NCBI GenBank assembly: GCA_001709035.1
Contig: LVKA01000015.1
Location: 286,663-350,662 of the forward strand
DNA: 64,000 bases
Reading direction: 5' to 3'
Source: Candidatus Thiodiazotropha endoloripes
GTDB taxonomy: Bacteria; Pseudomonadota; Gammaproteobacteria; Chromatiales; Chromatiaceae
Shown: one piece after another, positions 56,874 through 64,000 of the stretch
How positions within the stretch are numbered: the stretch's first letter is position 1
Layout: each line of letters opens with the position of its first letter
Position numbers and translations under genes: made by a program
Notes under the pieces: model-generated
What the model saw: the letters and a program-made list of their open reading frames with translations, nothing else
The model's database searches: none
Told to the model about the DNA's origin: nothing

Positions 56874-57614
56874 TTAGGGCTTCTTTACCGGTCGTTGTGC
56901 GGGTACCCGGGCATGTTTGGCAAGCCCTTTGGTCTCAAGTGAGAGAATCCAGTCAACCAGCGAGGCCGCATCCTCTTTGCGTACATTGACATTTGGCGGC
57001 ATGAATCGCATGTTGACGTTATGCCACATCCTGGTCCCACCCTGGGTGCCTTTCAATACAGAGTCCACCAATTCACTCTTTGCATTGGCATTTGCCTGGT
57101 AACGTCCGGCAATTTCGCGAAAGGATGGCGCCAGGGGAACCACTCTGGACTCCGATACAGGCTCCACACGATGACAGATATTGCAGCCGCTGAGACTCGA
57201 TAGCCTGAGCATGTTGTCGTGCTTCTGCAGACGCGCTACGGTCTTCTGGTCCACATCCAAATCGATGATCCAGCGCACCAGGGCTGCAGCCTCCTCACGG
57301 GATACATTCACATTCGGCGGCATAAAACGCATCGCCACCTTGCCTTCCCACTTCTGATCCCGATAGGCGGTACCGTGGATGACCCGATCGAGCAGCTGAT
57401 CGAAAGCCTGTTGATTGTCACGATAACGTACCGCTACCTCCTGGTATGAAGGCGCCAGAGGCTTTCCCCCACGGTTGTCTGCTGCCACCTGATGGCAGAT
57501 AAAACACCCCCTGGTATTGGCCAGATCAAGCATCTGCTCATCTTTGGCCTGTAGTGTGGTCGGCGCGACGAGAGCAACGACAATGCCGCTCAGGTACGTC
57601 AAAAACCTTCTCAT
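56874..57614 (-). CDS. Diheme c-type cytochrome
   Basis: A 246-aa protein with a signal peptide (FLTYLSGIVVALVAPTTLQA) and two similar cytochrome c domains. Heme sites are GCFICHQVA (about residue 36-40) and GCNICHRVE (about 145-150). Each is followed by PLAPSYQEVAVRY or PLAPSFREIAGRY, and the axial methionines lie in the repeated RFMPPNVNVSREEAAALVRWI and RFMPPNVNVRKEDAASLVDWI. The internal duplication is plain. A periplasmic electron carrier with unknown partners, ending in a short basic tail (AQRPVKKP). Confidence 0.9.
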   Translation of the reverse strand: MRRFLTYLSGIVVALVAPTTLQAKDEQMLDLANTRGCFICHQVAADNRGGKPLAPSYQEVAVRYRDNQQAFDQLLDRVIHGTAYRDQKWEGKVAMRFMPPNVNVSREEAAALVRWIIDLDVDQKTVARLQKHDNMLRLSSLSGCNICHRVEPVSESRVVPLAPSFREIAGRYQANANAKSELVDSVLKGTQGGTRMWHNVNMRFMPPNVNVRKEDAASLVDWILSLETKGLAKHARVPAQRPVKKP

Positions 57615-58030
57615 GGTTGGTCTCTCCTGCTCGCAATATTACGGTTGGATGGATCTCTCTTTAAGCCTGTCACGACTCAGAAATCTGAGCATGATCAGAT
57701 CGAAGCCAGGAAAAATCCGGCATTCAATCTGAACTCAATTTGCAACATTCATGCCTGCCCGATCAGACACGACTCTGGCAGATTGCCGGGGTTCGTTCGG
57801 TTTATCCTGAACCTGACTGTTCAGATTCGATGCGGATGTACCACAAGTGATACAAGCCCCTATCCAATTTTATCTCTGCACCGCTGCCCTGGAGCGATAC
57901 AACAGGCATGCGCCTTGCAGGCCTAATAGGCCCAGCTGACTGCATGCCCGAAACCGGAGCCTGACAATGAGCGTAATGCAGTAGGCTAGTATCTAATGAG
58001 AACAATGATATAGAGAGCACCAAAGCATTC
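57615..58030. other. Divergent spacer between cytochrome and TolQ-like operon
   Basis: 415 bp with no credible gene on either strand. It should contain the promoters for both transcription units. I see no clear sigma-54 or sigma-28 motif. Confidence 0.4.
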
Positions 58031-58741
58031 ATGACCGCACCGATACCCGCCTATAGCCTACTTTTGAGGTGGCTGCTGCTGGCCGGCCTGATCCTGTTTG
58101 GCGGTTGGGTTTCATGGGACCAGGGGATTTTGCAGAACATCCTGCTCTCCGATCCGACCAGAATCACCTTGATCATCGCCGTAACCTTTATCGCTGCCAG
58201 CGGACACTGTGCTTTTCGCAGCCTCTACCTCTCAACGGAACAAGAGGCATTGCAACAGATCATTCAGGTGCTGGGGCTTAGTGACAAGCCACTCAACAAG
58301 GGATCAAACCTGCTGGATGGCTCCCTAACAGGTGAGTTCCTGCGTGGATTGCTGCAAAAAACCACCGAGCCGGAGGCAAACCGCGACGCCCAACTGCTCG
58401 CCCAGGTGATGGCGGAGCAGGCACGGGGTCAGCATGAAGCTGGATGGTTTGTCAGCGGACTGCTAATCAAACTGGGCCTCCTTGGCACGGTGATCGGCTT
58501 CGTTCTGATGCTGGCGCCCGTCGCTGAGCTCGAGTCATTTGACCTGGCTGACATTCAAGGACTTTTGCAACGAATGACCGGGGGTATGGGCGTCGCCCTG
58601 AATACGACCCTGCTCGGTCTGGTCTGCAGCATGCTGCTTGGACTGCAATATCTGATGCTGGACCGGGCCGCCGACCGCCTGGTGGCGGCGGCGGTCCATC
58701 TGGCTGAGACACGACTCACCGTAAAGTCGAGCGTTGAATAG
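58031..58741 (+). CDS. MotA/TolQ/ExbB-type proton channel protein
   Basis: A 236-aa membrane protein. Helices at about 10-27 (LRWLLLAGLILFGGWVSW) and 40-60 (LIIAVTFIAASGHCAFRSLYL), a cytoplasmic loop, then the conserved pair GWFVSGLLIKLGLLGTVIGFVLMLAP and MTGGMGVALNTTLLGLVCSMLLGLQYLML. GLLGTVIGF and GMGVALNTTLLGL are the family's ion-channel signature. It would pair with the single-helix protein encoded 3 bp downstream. First gene of a four-gene operon of unknown job. It is distinct from the flagellar MotC of this window. Confidence 0.85.
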   Translation: MTAPIPAYSLLLRWLLLAGLILFGGWVSWDQGILQNILLSDPTRITLIIAVTFIAASGHCAFRSLYLSTEQEALQQIIQVLGLSDKPLNKGSNLLDGSLTGEFLRGLLQKTTEPEANRDAQLLAQVMAEQARGQHEAGWFVSGLLIKLGLLGTVIGFVLMLAPVAELESFDLADIQGLLQRMTGGMGVALNTTLLGLVCSMLLGLQYLMLDRAADRLVAAAVHLAETRLTVKSSVE

Positions 58742-58744
58742 CCC

Positions 58745-59353
58745 ATGGCCATGTTCCGCAACAACCGCGACTTCGATGCCGACCCCTTCACCGACCTGCT
58801 GTTCAATGCATTACTTGCCTTCACCTTCCTGTTTCTGGTGGCGCTGATGTTTCTCAACCCGCCAGCCAAAACCGGCACCATCAACCCGAAGGCGGATTTC
58901 ATCATCACCGTTAGCTGGCCCGACAACAATCCGGATGATATCGACACCTGGGTAGAGGGACCGGCCGGTCAACTGGTCTGGTTCAAGCAGCCGCAGGCGG
59001 GACTGCTGCACCTCGACCGGGATGACAGAGGCCTGGCCAATGACAGTCTGGTGGTGGATGGCAAAGCGGTGGTCAATCCACTTAATCAGGAAGTGGTCAC
59101 CCTGCGCGGCCGTCCACCCGGGGAGTATGTGGTCAATGTGCACTATTACAACAGCAAGACCCGGCAACCGGTGCCGGTGACCGTCTCTCTGGCAGAGGTC
59201 AATCCGGTACTGAAGATCCTGCACTACGCCAATCTACAGCTACAACGACTGGGAGAGGAGCAGACCGCGGTGCGCTTCTCAATCGCGCCGGATGGCCAGG
59301 TTTTCGATATTAACACCCTACCCAAATCGATCGTGGAGGTTGGCAAACTTTGA
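58745..59353 (+). CDS. TolR/MotB-like single-helix protein with unusual periplasmic domain
   Basis: A 202-aa protein. The membrane helix begins DPFTDLLFNALLAFTFLFLVALMFL, with an aspartate just inside the helix as in TolR, ExbD and MotB. The periplasmic part is not an OmpA or TolR domain. It starts DFIITVSWPDNNPDDIDTWVEGPAGQLVWFK and includes REPP-type VTLRGRPPGEYVVNVHYYNSK, which resembles the DUF2135/YfaP-type beta domains that read 'D(I/V)DL.V..P.G'. So the energised channel would act on a novel periplasmic module. It overlaps the next gene by 4 bp. Confidence 0.75.
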   Translation: MAMFRNNRDFDADPFTDLLFNALLAFTFLFLVALMFLNPPAKTGTINPKADFIITVSWPDNNPDDIDTWVEGPAGQLVWFKQPQAGLLHLDRDDRGLANDSLVVDGKAVVNPLNQEVVTLRGRPPGEYVVNVHYYNSKTRQPVPVTVSLAEVNPVLKILHYANLQLQRLGEEQTAVRFSIAPDGQVFDINTLPKSIVEVGKL

Positions 59354-59862
59354 TGGAATCCACACTGCTGCTGGTACTGGCCTATGTGGCCCTGACCGCC
59401 CTGATCACCCTCTGTCTGTTCCGCTCGCCATTCCACTGGAGCCTGAAACTGTTACTGGTGGTGGCGACCTCCGCGCTCTACTTTGTCAGCTATCAGGGTT
59501 GGCGTGAAGTCCAGGGGTGGCCGGTCAGCAGTTCGTTGCCGACTCGTTTTCAGCTGCATGCAGCAATCATCAATGAGCCAAATAAAACCTCTGGTTCGCC
59601 AGGTACCATCCATGTCTGGATCACCGACCTGAGCACAGCCGAACCCGCTGAAAAACCCCGTGCCTATCGACTGGACTATCAAAAAAGTCTGCATACCAAT
59701 CTGCAGGAGGCATTGAGAAATCTGCGCAACGGTGTGATCCAACTGGGCCGCATCAAAGAGAGCGGTGTGAGCGGTATGCCACGGGACTTTACCCGCATGG
59801 GAGAGAAACGCCAGCAGCTCGAAATCTATAGCCTGCCTGATCCAGCCTTGCCGGAAAAATAA
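59350..59862 (+). CDS. Hypothetical membrane protein of the TolQ-like operon (170 aa)
   Basis: Two N-terminal helices (TLLLVLAYVALTALITLCLF, about 4-23, and LKLLLVVATSALYFVSYQGW, about 31-50), then a periplasmic or cytoplasmic domain with FQLHAAIINEPNKTSGSPGTIHVWITDLS and a C-terminal block PRAYRLDYQKSLHTNLQEALRNLRNG. No family is recognised. Its ATG overlaps the previous stop (ATGA), and the lipoprotein gene starts 2 bp after its own stop, so the operon is translationally coupled. Confidence 0.75.
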   Translation: MMESTLLLVLAYVALTALITLCLFRSPFHWSLKLLLVVATSALYFVSYQGWREVQGWPVSSSLPTRFQLHAAIINEPNKTSGSPGTIHVWITDLSTAEPAEKPRAYRLDYQKSLHTNLQEALRNLRNGVIQLGRIKESGVSGMPRDFTRMGEKRQQLEIYSLPDPALPEK

Positions 59863-59863
59863 G

Positions 59864-60571
59864 ATGCATCGGATCGGCCTACTGCTCGCTCTGCTCGGTT
59901 CCCTGGTCACAGGCTGCAGTGAACGACATCCCACCCGTCAGGGATCCTACTTTCCACTCACCCCGGATATGAGATGGACCTACCGGGTCACCACCGAGGT
60001 CGCCGGACGTGTGGAGAGGCGGGAATTTGTGGAGTACAACAGCGAACCGGAAACGCTGAAGGGCCTGCCTCACAGCGTTCGCATCACCAGTGAGGGCACC
60101 CGCTACTATCTACGCAACGTGGATGAGGGGGTCTACCGCAATGGCAAGCGCACTGTCGTGGAGACGGAGGTGAGAATGGATAACGACCCGCACTGGGTGT
60201 TGAAACGCCCGTACCAAACCGGCACCAGCTGGAGCAACCTGACCTATCCCTACGTGCTGCGGCGAATCAGTCCCTATGAACAGACCCTGACCCGTGGCAG
60301 CGCCCTGAAGATGGCCTACCAGATCAGCCAACTGGATGCGCAGGTCGATGTACCGGCCGGCCATTTTGAGCAATGTCTGCTGGTTGAAGGAGAGGCGCAG
60401 TTAACACTCTACGCGGATGGACGTGAGGGTTATCAGGATATCGAGATCAATACCCGTGAGTGGTATGCACCCGGTGTCGGCCTGGTGAAGCTGGTTCGCG
60501 AGGAACCCATGTCGGGTTCGGTGTTCAGTGGAGGCAAGGTGGTCTTCGAGCTGATTGGGGTTGAACATTGA
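59864..60571 (+). CDS. Lipoprotein of the TolQ-like operon (235 aa)
   Basis: The signal peptide HRIGLLLALLGSLVTGC has a lipobox (VTGC) followed by SERH, so outer-membrane sorting is likely. The mature part opens YFPLTPDMRWTYRVTTE, a beta-sandwich-like start common in orphan lipoproteins, and continues with many beta-prone stretches (VDVPAGHFEQCLLVEGEAQLTL; EWYAPGVGLVKLVREE). Function is unknown. It would be the outer-membrane end of a complex powered by the TolQ/TolR-like pair (inference from the operon). Confidence 0.78.
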   Translation: MHRIGLLLALLGSLVTGCSERHPTRQGSYFPLTPDMRWTYRVTTEVAGRVERREFVEYNSEPETLKGLPHSVRITSEGTRYYLRNVDEGVYRNGKRTVVETEVRMDNDPHWVLKRPYQTGTSWSNLTYPYVLRRISPYEQTLTRGSALKMAYQISQLDAQVDVPAGHFEQCLLVEGEAQLTLYADGREGYQDIEINTREWYAPGVGLVKLVREEPMSGSVFSGGKVVFELIGVEH

Positions 60572-60676
60572 ATTGCGGACAACGCCCTAGCCGTATGATC
60601 GCAATAGACTTTGACACCTCAACCAGAGATACAAATATAGAGAGATCGGATTCCTGTTAACAAGCCCTGTTTAAGC

Positions 60677-61891
60677 TTAAGATCCAGGAGAGCCAAGCCG
60701 TAACGGCTCCTCTTCAGAGATCACATGGCCCACGAACTTACTCATGTCGTCAAGGATCTTGCCACCACGCCGAAAGCCCAGGCCGCAGGCCTCCCAGACA
60801 TAGAAGACACCAGCCTGATAGTTTTGTCCAACACTGTCCTTGGGGAAGTCAACCCACTCCTGGTAGATGTTTTTGTGGAAATCGTAGGGACCATCGCTCT
60901 GTTCAATCAGCTGCCCGCCGGCATCCAGGATGCGCATATTGGCGCCCTCACGTCCAAACAACTTCTTTTCAACCTGAGCCACGCCAGGCAGAGGCTCGAA
61001 TGCGGTGGGCAGCAGGTAGGGTGAGTTGGGGAACAGATCATAAAGGATCTTCATCATCCCCTTACTCTGAAACAACAGTGTGTATGGCGGATTGATGATG
61101 CGGGTTTGCCCCTGCTTTGCACTCTGCTCCAGCATCCGGGTTAGCTCAAGCTCCTGCTCGGCGATATCTTCCCAGGGAAACAGCTTGAACCAAAAGTCGG
61201 CCAGCTGACCATCTTTATTGAACACACCTTCATCATGACTAAAGCCCGCTTCGTTCAGGTAGCAAAAGTCGGTAAAAAAGCCGGCCTCGTGAGCCGCCTG
61301 CTGCAGATAGCGGGTTGTACGCTCATCCTCCGGCAGGTCGCTGATACTGGAAAAGAGCAGCTTCTCCCCATTGTAGCGGCTGGCAAAATCGAAATCGGCA
61401 TCGTCACCACTGATCAGACGCCGGAAATTCTCTTTCAACATCTCGTGCAAGTTGTTGAACTGGCGAGCCTCGTTCATACCGTTCGCCTTCAGAATTGCCC
61501 ACTGAATAATGGCTGTTTCGAACAGGCTGGTTGGGGTGTCAGCATTGAATTCGATTAATTTGATGGGGTGACCATCAAGTCCCCCGACCAGATCGAAACG
61601 GCCATAGAGATGCCAATCATCTCGATCCCAGCTGTTCTCAATCAGCCCGACCAGATTGGCGGGTATGCCCAGCTCATAGTAGAGTTGATTATCTATGACA
61701 TGCTGGGCTCCTTCTACATACATGTCATAGAGAGTGTTGGCAGCCTGATAGTAGGCCTCCGCTTCTGCCTCACTCAGTTGAACCAGATCGCTGACGATAT
61801 AGTCACTGCCATCCGCATCGGTATGCCAACTCATACCGATCTCTTCCATAACTCCCTTGCTGAGGGGCTCTACCTTCAGAGTGTCGACCAT
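60677..61891 (-). CDS. Glutathionylspermidine synthase-family protein (YgiC-like)
   Basis: A 404-aa ATP-grasp protein of the GSP_synth family without the amidase domain of E. coli Gss. Blocks: MEEIGMSWHTDADGSDYIVSD, HLYGRFDLVGGLDGHPIKLIEFNADTPTSLFETAIIQW, in parts, the ILYDLFPNSPYLLPTAFEPLPG region, and KKLFGREGANMRILDAGG (ATP-grasp lysine region) near the end. The YgiC group is thought to form peptide bonds with ATP but its substrate is unknown. ATG 61891 is used; a TTG at 61894 is possible. It starts 3 bp after the UPF0323 lipoprotein gene, the YgiB-YgiC type pairing. Confidence 0.88.
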   Translation of the reverse strand: MVDTLKVEPLSKGVMEEIGMSWHTDADGSDYIVSDLVQLSEAEAEAYYQAANTLYDMYVEGAQHVIDNQLYYELGIPANLVGLIENSWDRDDWHLYGRFDLVGGLDGHPIKLIEFNADTPTSLFETAIIQWAILKANGMNEARQFNNLHEMLKENFRRLISGDDADFDFASRYNGEKLLFSSISDLPEDERTTRYLQQAAHEAGFFTDFCYLNEAGFSHDEGVFNKDGQLADFWFKLFPWEDIAEQELELTRMLEQSAKQGQTRIINPPYTLLFQSKGMMKILYDLFPNSPYLLPTAFEPLPGVAQVEKKLFGREGANMRILDAGGQLIEQSDGPYDFHKNIYQEWVDFPKDSVGQNYQAGVFYVWEACGLGFRRGGKILDDMSKFVGHVISEEEPLRLGSPGS

Positions 61892-61894
61892 CAA

Positions 61895-62515
61895 TCAGCC
61901 GCCAAAGGAGTTGAAGCGGCTGCTGGAACTGCTGCCGCCCGATTTGTTACCACCAAAAAAGCCACTCTTGGGCTGACTTTTGGCCGTCTTGTTATAAGGC
62001 TGAGAGATCGTGCTGGTAGGGCGGCCACCGCCATACTGTTGTTGAGTGCGCTGAAAATTACTGTTGCCGGCCAGTCGGTTGGCCAGCATGCCGCCGATCA
62101 GTGAGCCTGCAGCGGCGGCCAATAGGGTTTCACCCAGCGACAATCCTCCAGAGTGCATTGAGGGATCCTGTGTCAGGCGTGAGGAGCCCGCTTCAACCTT
62201 CGCGGCCTCCTGTTCGGCAATCTGTTTAAGTTCATCTTCGCTAAGAAAACGCTCATTTCCTTCCTGATCACGAAGAATCGCGCGAGTTGGGCCACTGGTC
62301 GGATGTTTCTCTACCAAGGTGTAGCTGTCCGGGTTTACAGCAACCTGCTCAATCACCATGAAGACATTCTGCCCCTGTTCGACCCCGGATTGGTTACCGA
62401 AGCCGCTGCCTTGCGGCGGATTACCCTGGTCGCTACAGCCATTCAGACTGGCGATAGTGCTCAATCCAATCGTTCCGGCGATGGAGTAAGAGAGTACTTT
62501 CCTGATGTGTCTCAT
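61895..62515 (-). CDS. UPF0323-type lipoprotein (YgiB-like)
   Basis: A 206-aa lipoprotein. Signal peptide IRKVLSYSIAGTIGLSTIASLNGC with lipobox (LNGC). Then FMVIEQVAVNPDSYTLVEKHPTSGPTRAILRDQEGNERFLSEDELKQIAEQEAAKVEAG, in parts: 'RDQEGNERFLSEDE' is the hallmark of the UPF0323 family. A Gly-zipper segment (AAAAGSLIGGMLANRLAG) and a Gln/Gly/Ser-rich tail (SGFFGGNKSGGSSSSSRF) follow. The family is encoded with glutathionylspermidine-synthase-like proteins in many bacteria, as here. Function is unknown. Confidence 0.87.
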   Translation of the reverse strand: MRHIRKVLSYSIAGTIGLSTIASLNGCSDQGNPPQGSGFGNQSGVEQGQNVFMVIEQVAVNPDSYTLVEKHPTSGPTRAILRDQEGNERFLSEDELKQIAEQEAAKVEAGSSRLTQDPSMHSGGLSLGETLLAAAAGSLIGGMLANRLAGNSNFQRTQQQYGGGRPTSTISQPYNKTAKSQPKSGFFGGNKSGGSSSSSRFNSFGG

Positions 62516-62734
62516 GGATCACCCTGTATCTTCAAGTCGTAAAGTGGGGATCGTATTGTATCCAGTTGTTGTGAATTGACAAACCTTAGTGAGAGTAGCT
62601 GTATAGAGAGGATGAGTTGTTACTGTTTCACGTACGACAAAGCTACCGATAAAGCGTCTATCCTGACATGCTCAATCCGTAACACAGTCAATTATTACTA
62701 ACGTTGAAGACCCCAGTTTGATAAAGAGCTCGGG

Positions 62735-62966
62735 TCAGAATTATTGTCAGAATGTCAAATAAACAGTGATATTAACTCCCCTCTCCCCTTGCGGGAGAGG
62801 GGCCGGGGGAGAGGGGGAGAATCAGCACCTTAGCCTTAATAAGAAACTTCTGCGAGAAAATGAAGAATCAATGAGTTTTTATCTTTTACCTGAACCCACG
62901 GATTCGTGGTTTTAGCCAGGTGAAACGCTTCGCGTACAGCCTCTCCCATCAAGGGAGAGGGGCTTT
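62735..62966. repeat. MITE-like repeat, copy 3 (core only)
   Basis: The core of the family seen at 6707-7366 and 47711-48378: it starts CAGAATTATTGTCAGAATGTC, has the CTCCCCTCTCCCCTTGCGGG and GGGAGAGGG arms (about 62775-62820), the GTGAAACGCTTCGCGTACA block, and the closing AGGGAGAGGGGCTTTCAG arm. The outer arms with TAGGGCCTG ends are missing. Its right end meets the stop codon of the rhodanese-thioredoxin gene, so the last codons of that gene lie at the repeat border. Confidence 0.7.
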
Positions 62967-63994
62967 CAGTCCTGCTGCTGTTTGTAATAGGTTTTGAAAC
63001 CGATGCTCTGCTGATGACCTCCGGAGACATAATCTGCCAGTGAGCGGAATCTGCGCGGATCGACGATCAGCCCGGAATAGCGGTAGGCCTCCTCACCCTG
63101 GTTGTCCAGGAACAGCATGGTCGGAGTGCGCACCACACCCAGGCGTTGTGCCACTTCCCTGGCACTGGTGCTGGTGCCGTCGAAGTCGGTTAACGGCTGA
63201 TCGCTTTCCATATCCAGGGCGAGTGCGACAAAATTTCGCCGATAGTGGGTGATCAACCCGGGATCGGCAAGCACCCCAGCGCGCATCCGCCGACAGAAGG
63301 GGCAGTGGTGCGTCTCGAAAAACAGCAGCACACCCTGCTTATCCGCCTCGTCACTTCGGTTCAGCGCTGCTTTGAGGTCAGTGGCCGGACAGTCGAACAG
63401 GGTATCCTTCTCCCCCGCTGTCATCCCCGGCAGAGGCTGTGGCTCACCGGCAACCAGTGGTAGCCCCGCTGCGGCCCAACCGTCACTCCCCTCCGGATAC
63501 CAGTAGAGATTCCGATATCCCAGCTCGGATGCGCGCTTGACTACATTCCAGGACATCCAGCAATCGGTAATGCAATAAAAAACCACTGCTCGATTCAGGT
63601 CACCACCGGTGAGACGCTGCAGCGTACGCTCCAGCCAGGCCAGCATACAGGGCTCCAGATAGCCATACCCCACATTCGGCAGCCAGGTGCTGCCAGGCAG
63701 GTTTTGGCGTGGGGAGGCGGGCAACCAAGAGAGGCCGAACTCGGCGCTCTCCGGCCGTAAAGTGATTGCCAGGACATCCACCAGCAACGGATTGCTCCGT
63801 TTGATCAGTTCCAACAGGATCTCGGTATCGATGCGTTCGCCCGCAGGCGGTTGATCTGGCAGCGGCCTGCGATAGTTTGCGATTCGATACCCCGGTTCGG
63901 AGAAGAGCTCAGACTGATTCCCGGCGAAACTCTGGAGTGGCAGCAACAGAGAAACCAGTATCAGGAGGCAGAACAGCCATGACACCCCCCTCAC
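62966..63994 (-). CDS. Exported rhodanese-thioredoxin fusion protein
   Basis: A 342-aa protein, with a signal peptide (SWLFCLLILVSLLLPLQSFAG). Residues about 30-190 form a rhodanese-like domain of the 'PQQ-associated CXXCW' type (LLVDVLAITLRPE; FYCITDCWMSWNVVKRASELGYRNLYWYPEGSDGW, in parts, with CxxxCW active-site form CITDCW). Residues about 215-342 are thioredoxin-like, with CPFC in ETHHCPFCRRMRAGV and the cis-proline in VVRTPTMLFLD. So two redox or sulfur-transfer modules act in one periplasmic protein. The start is a GTG at the window edge (63994) and could lie a little further out. The stop lies at the edge of repeat copy 3. Confidence 0.82.
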   Translation of the reverse strand: MRGVSWLFCLLILVSLLLPLQSFAGNQSELFSEPGYRIANYRRPLPDQPPAGERIDTEILLELIKRSNPLLVDVLAITLRPESAEFGLSWLPASPRQNLPGSTWLPNVGYGYLEPCMLAWLERTLQRLTGGDLNRAVVFYCITDCWMSWNVVKRASELGYRNLYWYPEGSDGWAAAGLPLVAGEPQPLPGMTAGEKDTLFDCPATDLKAALNRSDEADKQGVLLFFETHHCPFCRRMRAGVLADPGLITHYRRNFVALALDMESDQPLTDFDGTSTSAREVAQRLGVVRTPTMLFLDNQGEEAYRYSGLIVDPRRFRSLADYVSGGHQQSIGFKTYYKQQQD

Positions 63995-64000
63995 TGTTGC

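Overview
The window is chromosomal DNA from a motile Gram-negative gammaproteobacterium. The evidence is the gene order of a polar-flagellar and chemotaxis supercluster (fliLMNOPQR-flhBA, flhFG-fliA, cheYZAB, motCD, a ParA, two CheW-type proteins, DUF2802), which is the Pseudomonas/Chromatiales-type arrangement. A DsrE-family protein, a DsrC-like protein, c-type cytochromes and a heme-sensor kinase fit a sulfur-oxidising or symbiotic relative of the Chromatiales. That lineage is an inference.

Layout. 1-490: a tandem repeat built around tRNA-Ser 3' ends, then a tRNA-Ser(GGA). 687-5689: a YbaK-type deacylase and a run of oxidoreductase genes divergent from a LysR regulator. 5857-7366: a methyltransferase and a 660-bp MITE-like repeat. 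7382-20189 (minus strand): mobB, DUF2802, a 57-aa gene, cheW, a cheW-like gene, parA, motD, motC, cheB, cheA, cheZ, cheY, fliA, flhG and flhF. 34561-42130 (minus strand): flhA, flhB, fliRQPONML, with a well-matched sigma-54 promoter in front of fliL. The flhA-flhF junction is interrupted by about 14.4 kb of accessory DNA (20190-34560).

The accessory block holds a DsrE-family exported protein and a nest of mobile elements: an IS30 inside an IS3, which lies against a truncated REP-type transposase. It also holds an IS110-type element and a second, inverted copy of the REP-type transposase. The rest is AT-rich orphan genes. The most interesting is a 345-aa protein ending in a colicin-like hydrophobic hairpin, directly followed by a 121-aa membrane protein, which has the layout of a pore-forming toxin and its immunity protein. 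A 319-aa glycine-zipper protein and a 336-aa Gly-rich protein look like secreted proteins, and an imperfect palindrome lies upstream of two of these genes.

Right flank. 42542-46885: a two-gene signalling operon (HDOD histidine kinase and REC-PAS-GGDEF-EAL protein). 47117-57614: a lipoprotein, a second MITE copy, ettA, a DUF2202 protein, a nitroreductase, a heme-binding (Tll0287-like) histidine kinase, an SDR, a DsrC-like protein lacking both redox cysteines, and a diheme cytochrome. 58031-60571: a compact four-gene operon with a TolQ/MotA-like channel protein and an atypical TolR-like partner. 60677-63994: a glutathionylspermidine-synthase-like gene with its UPF0323 lipoprotein partner, a third (partial) repeat copy, and a rhodanese-thioredoxin fusion.
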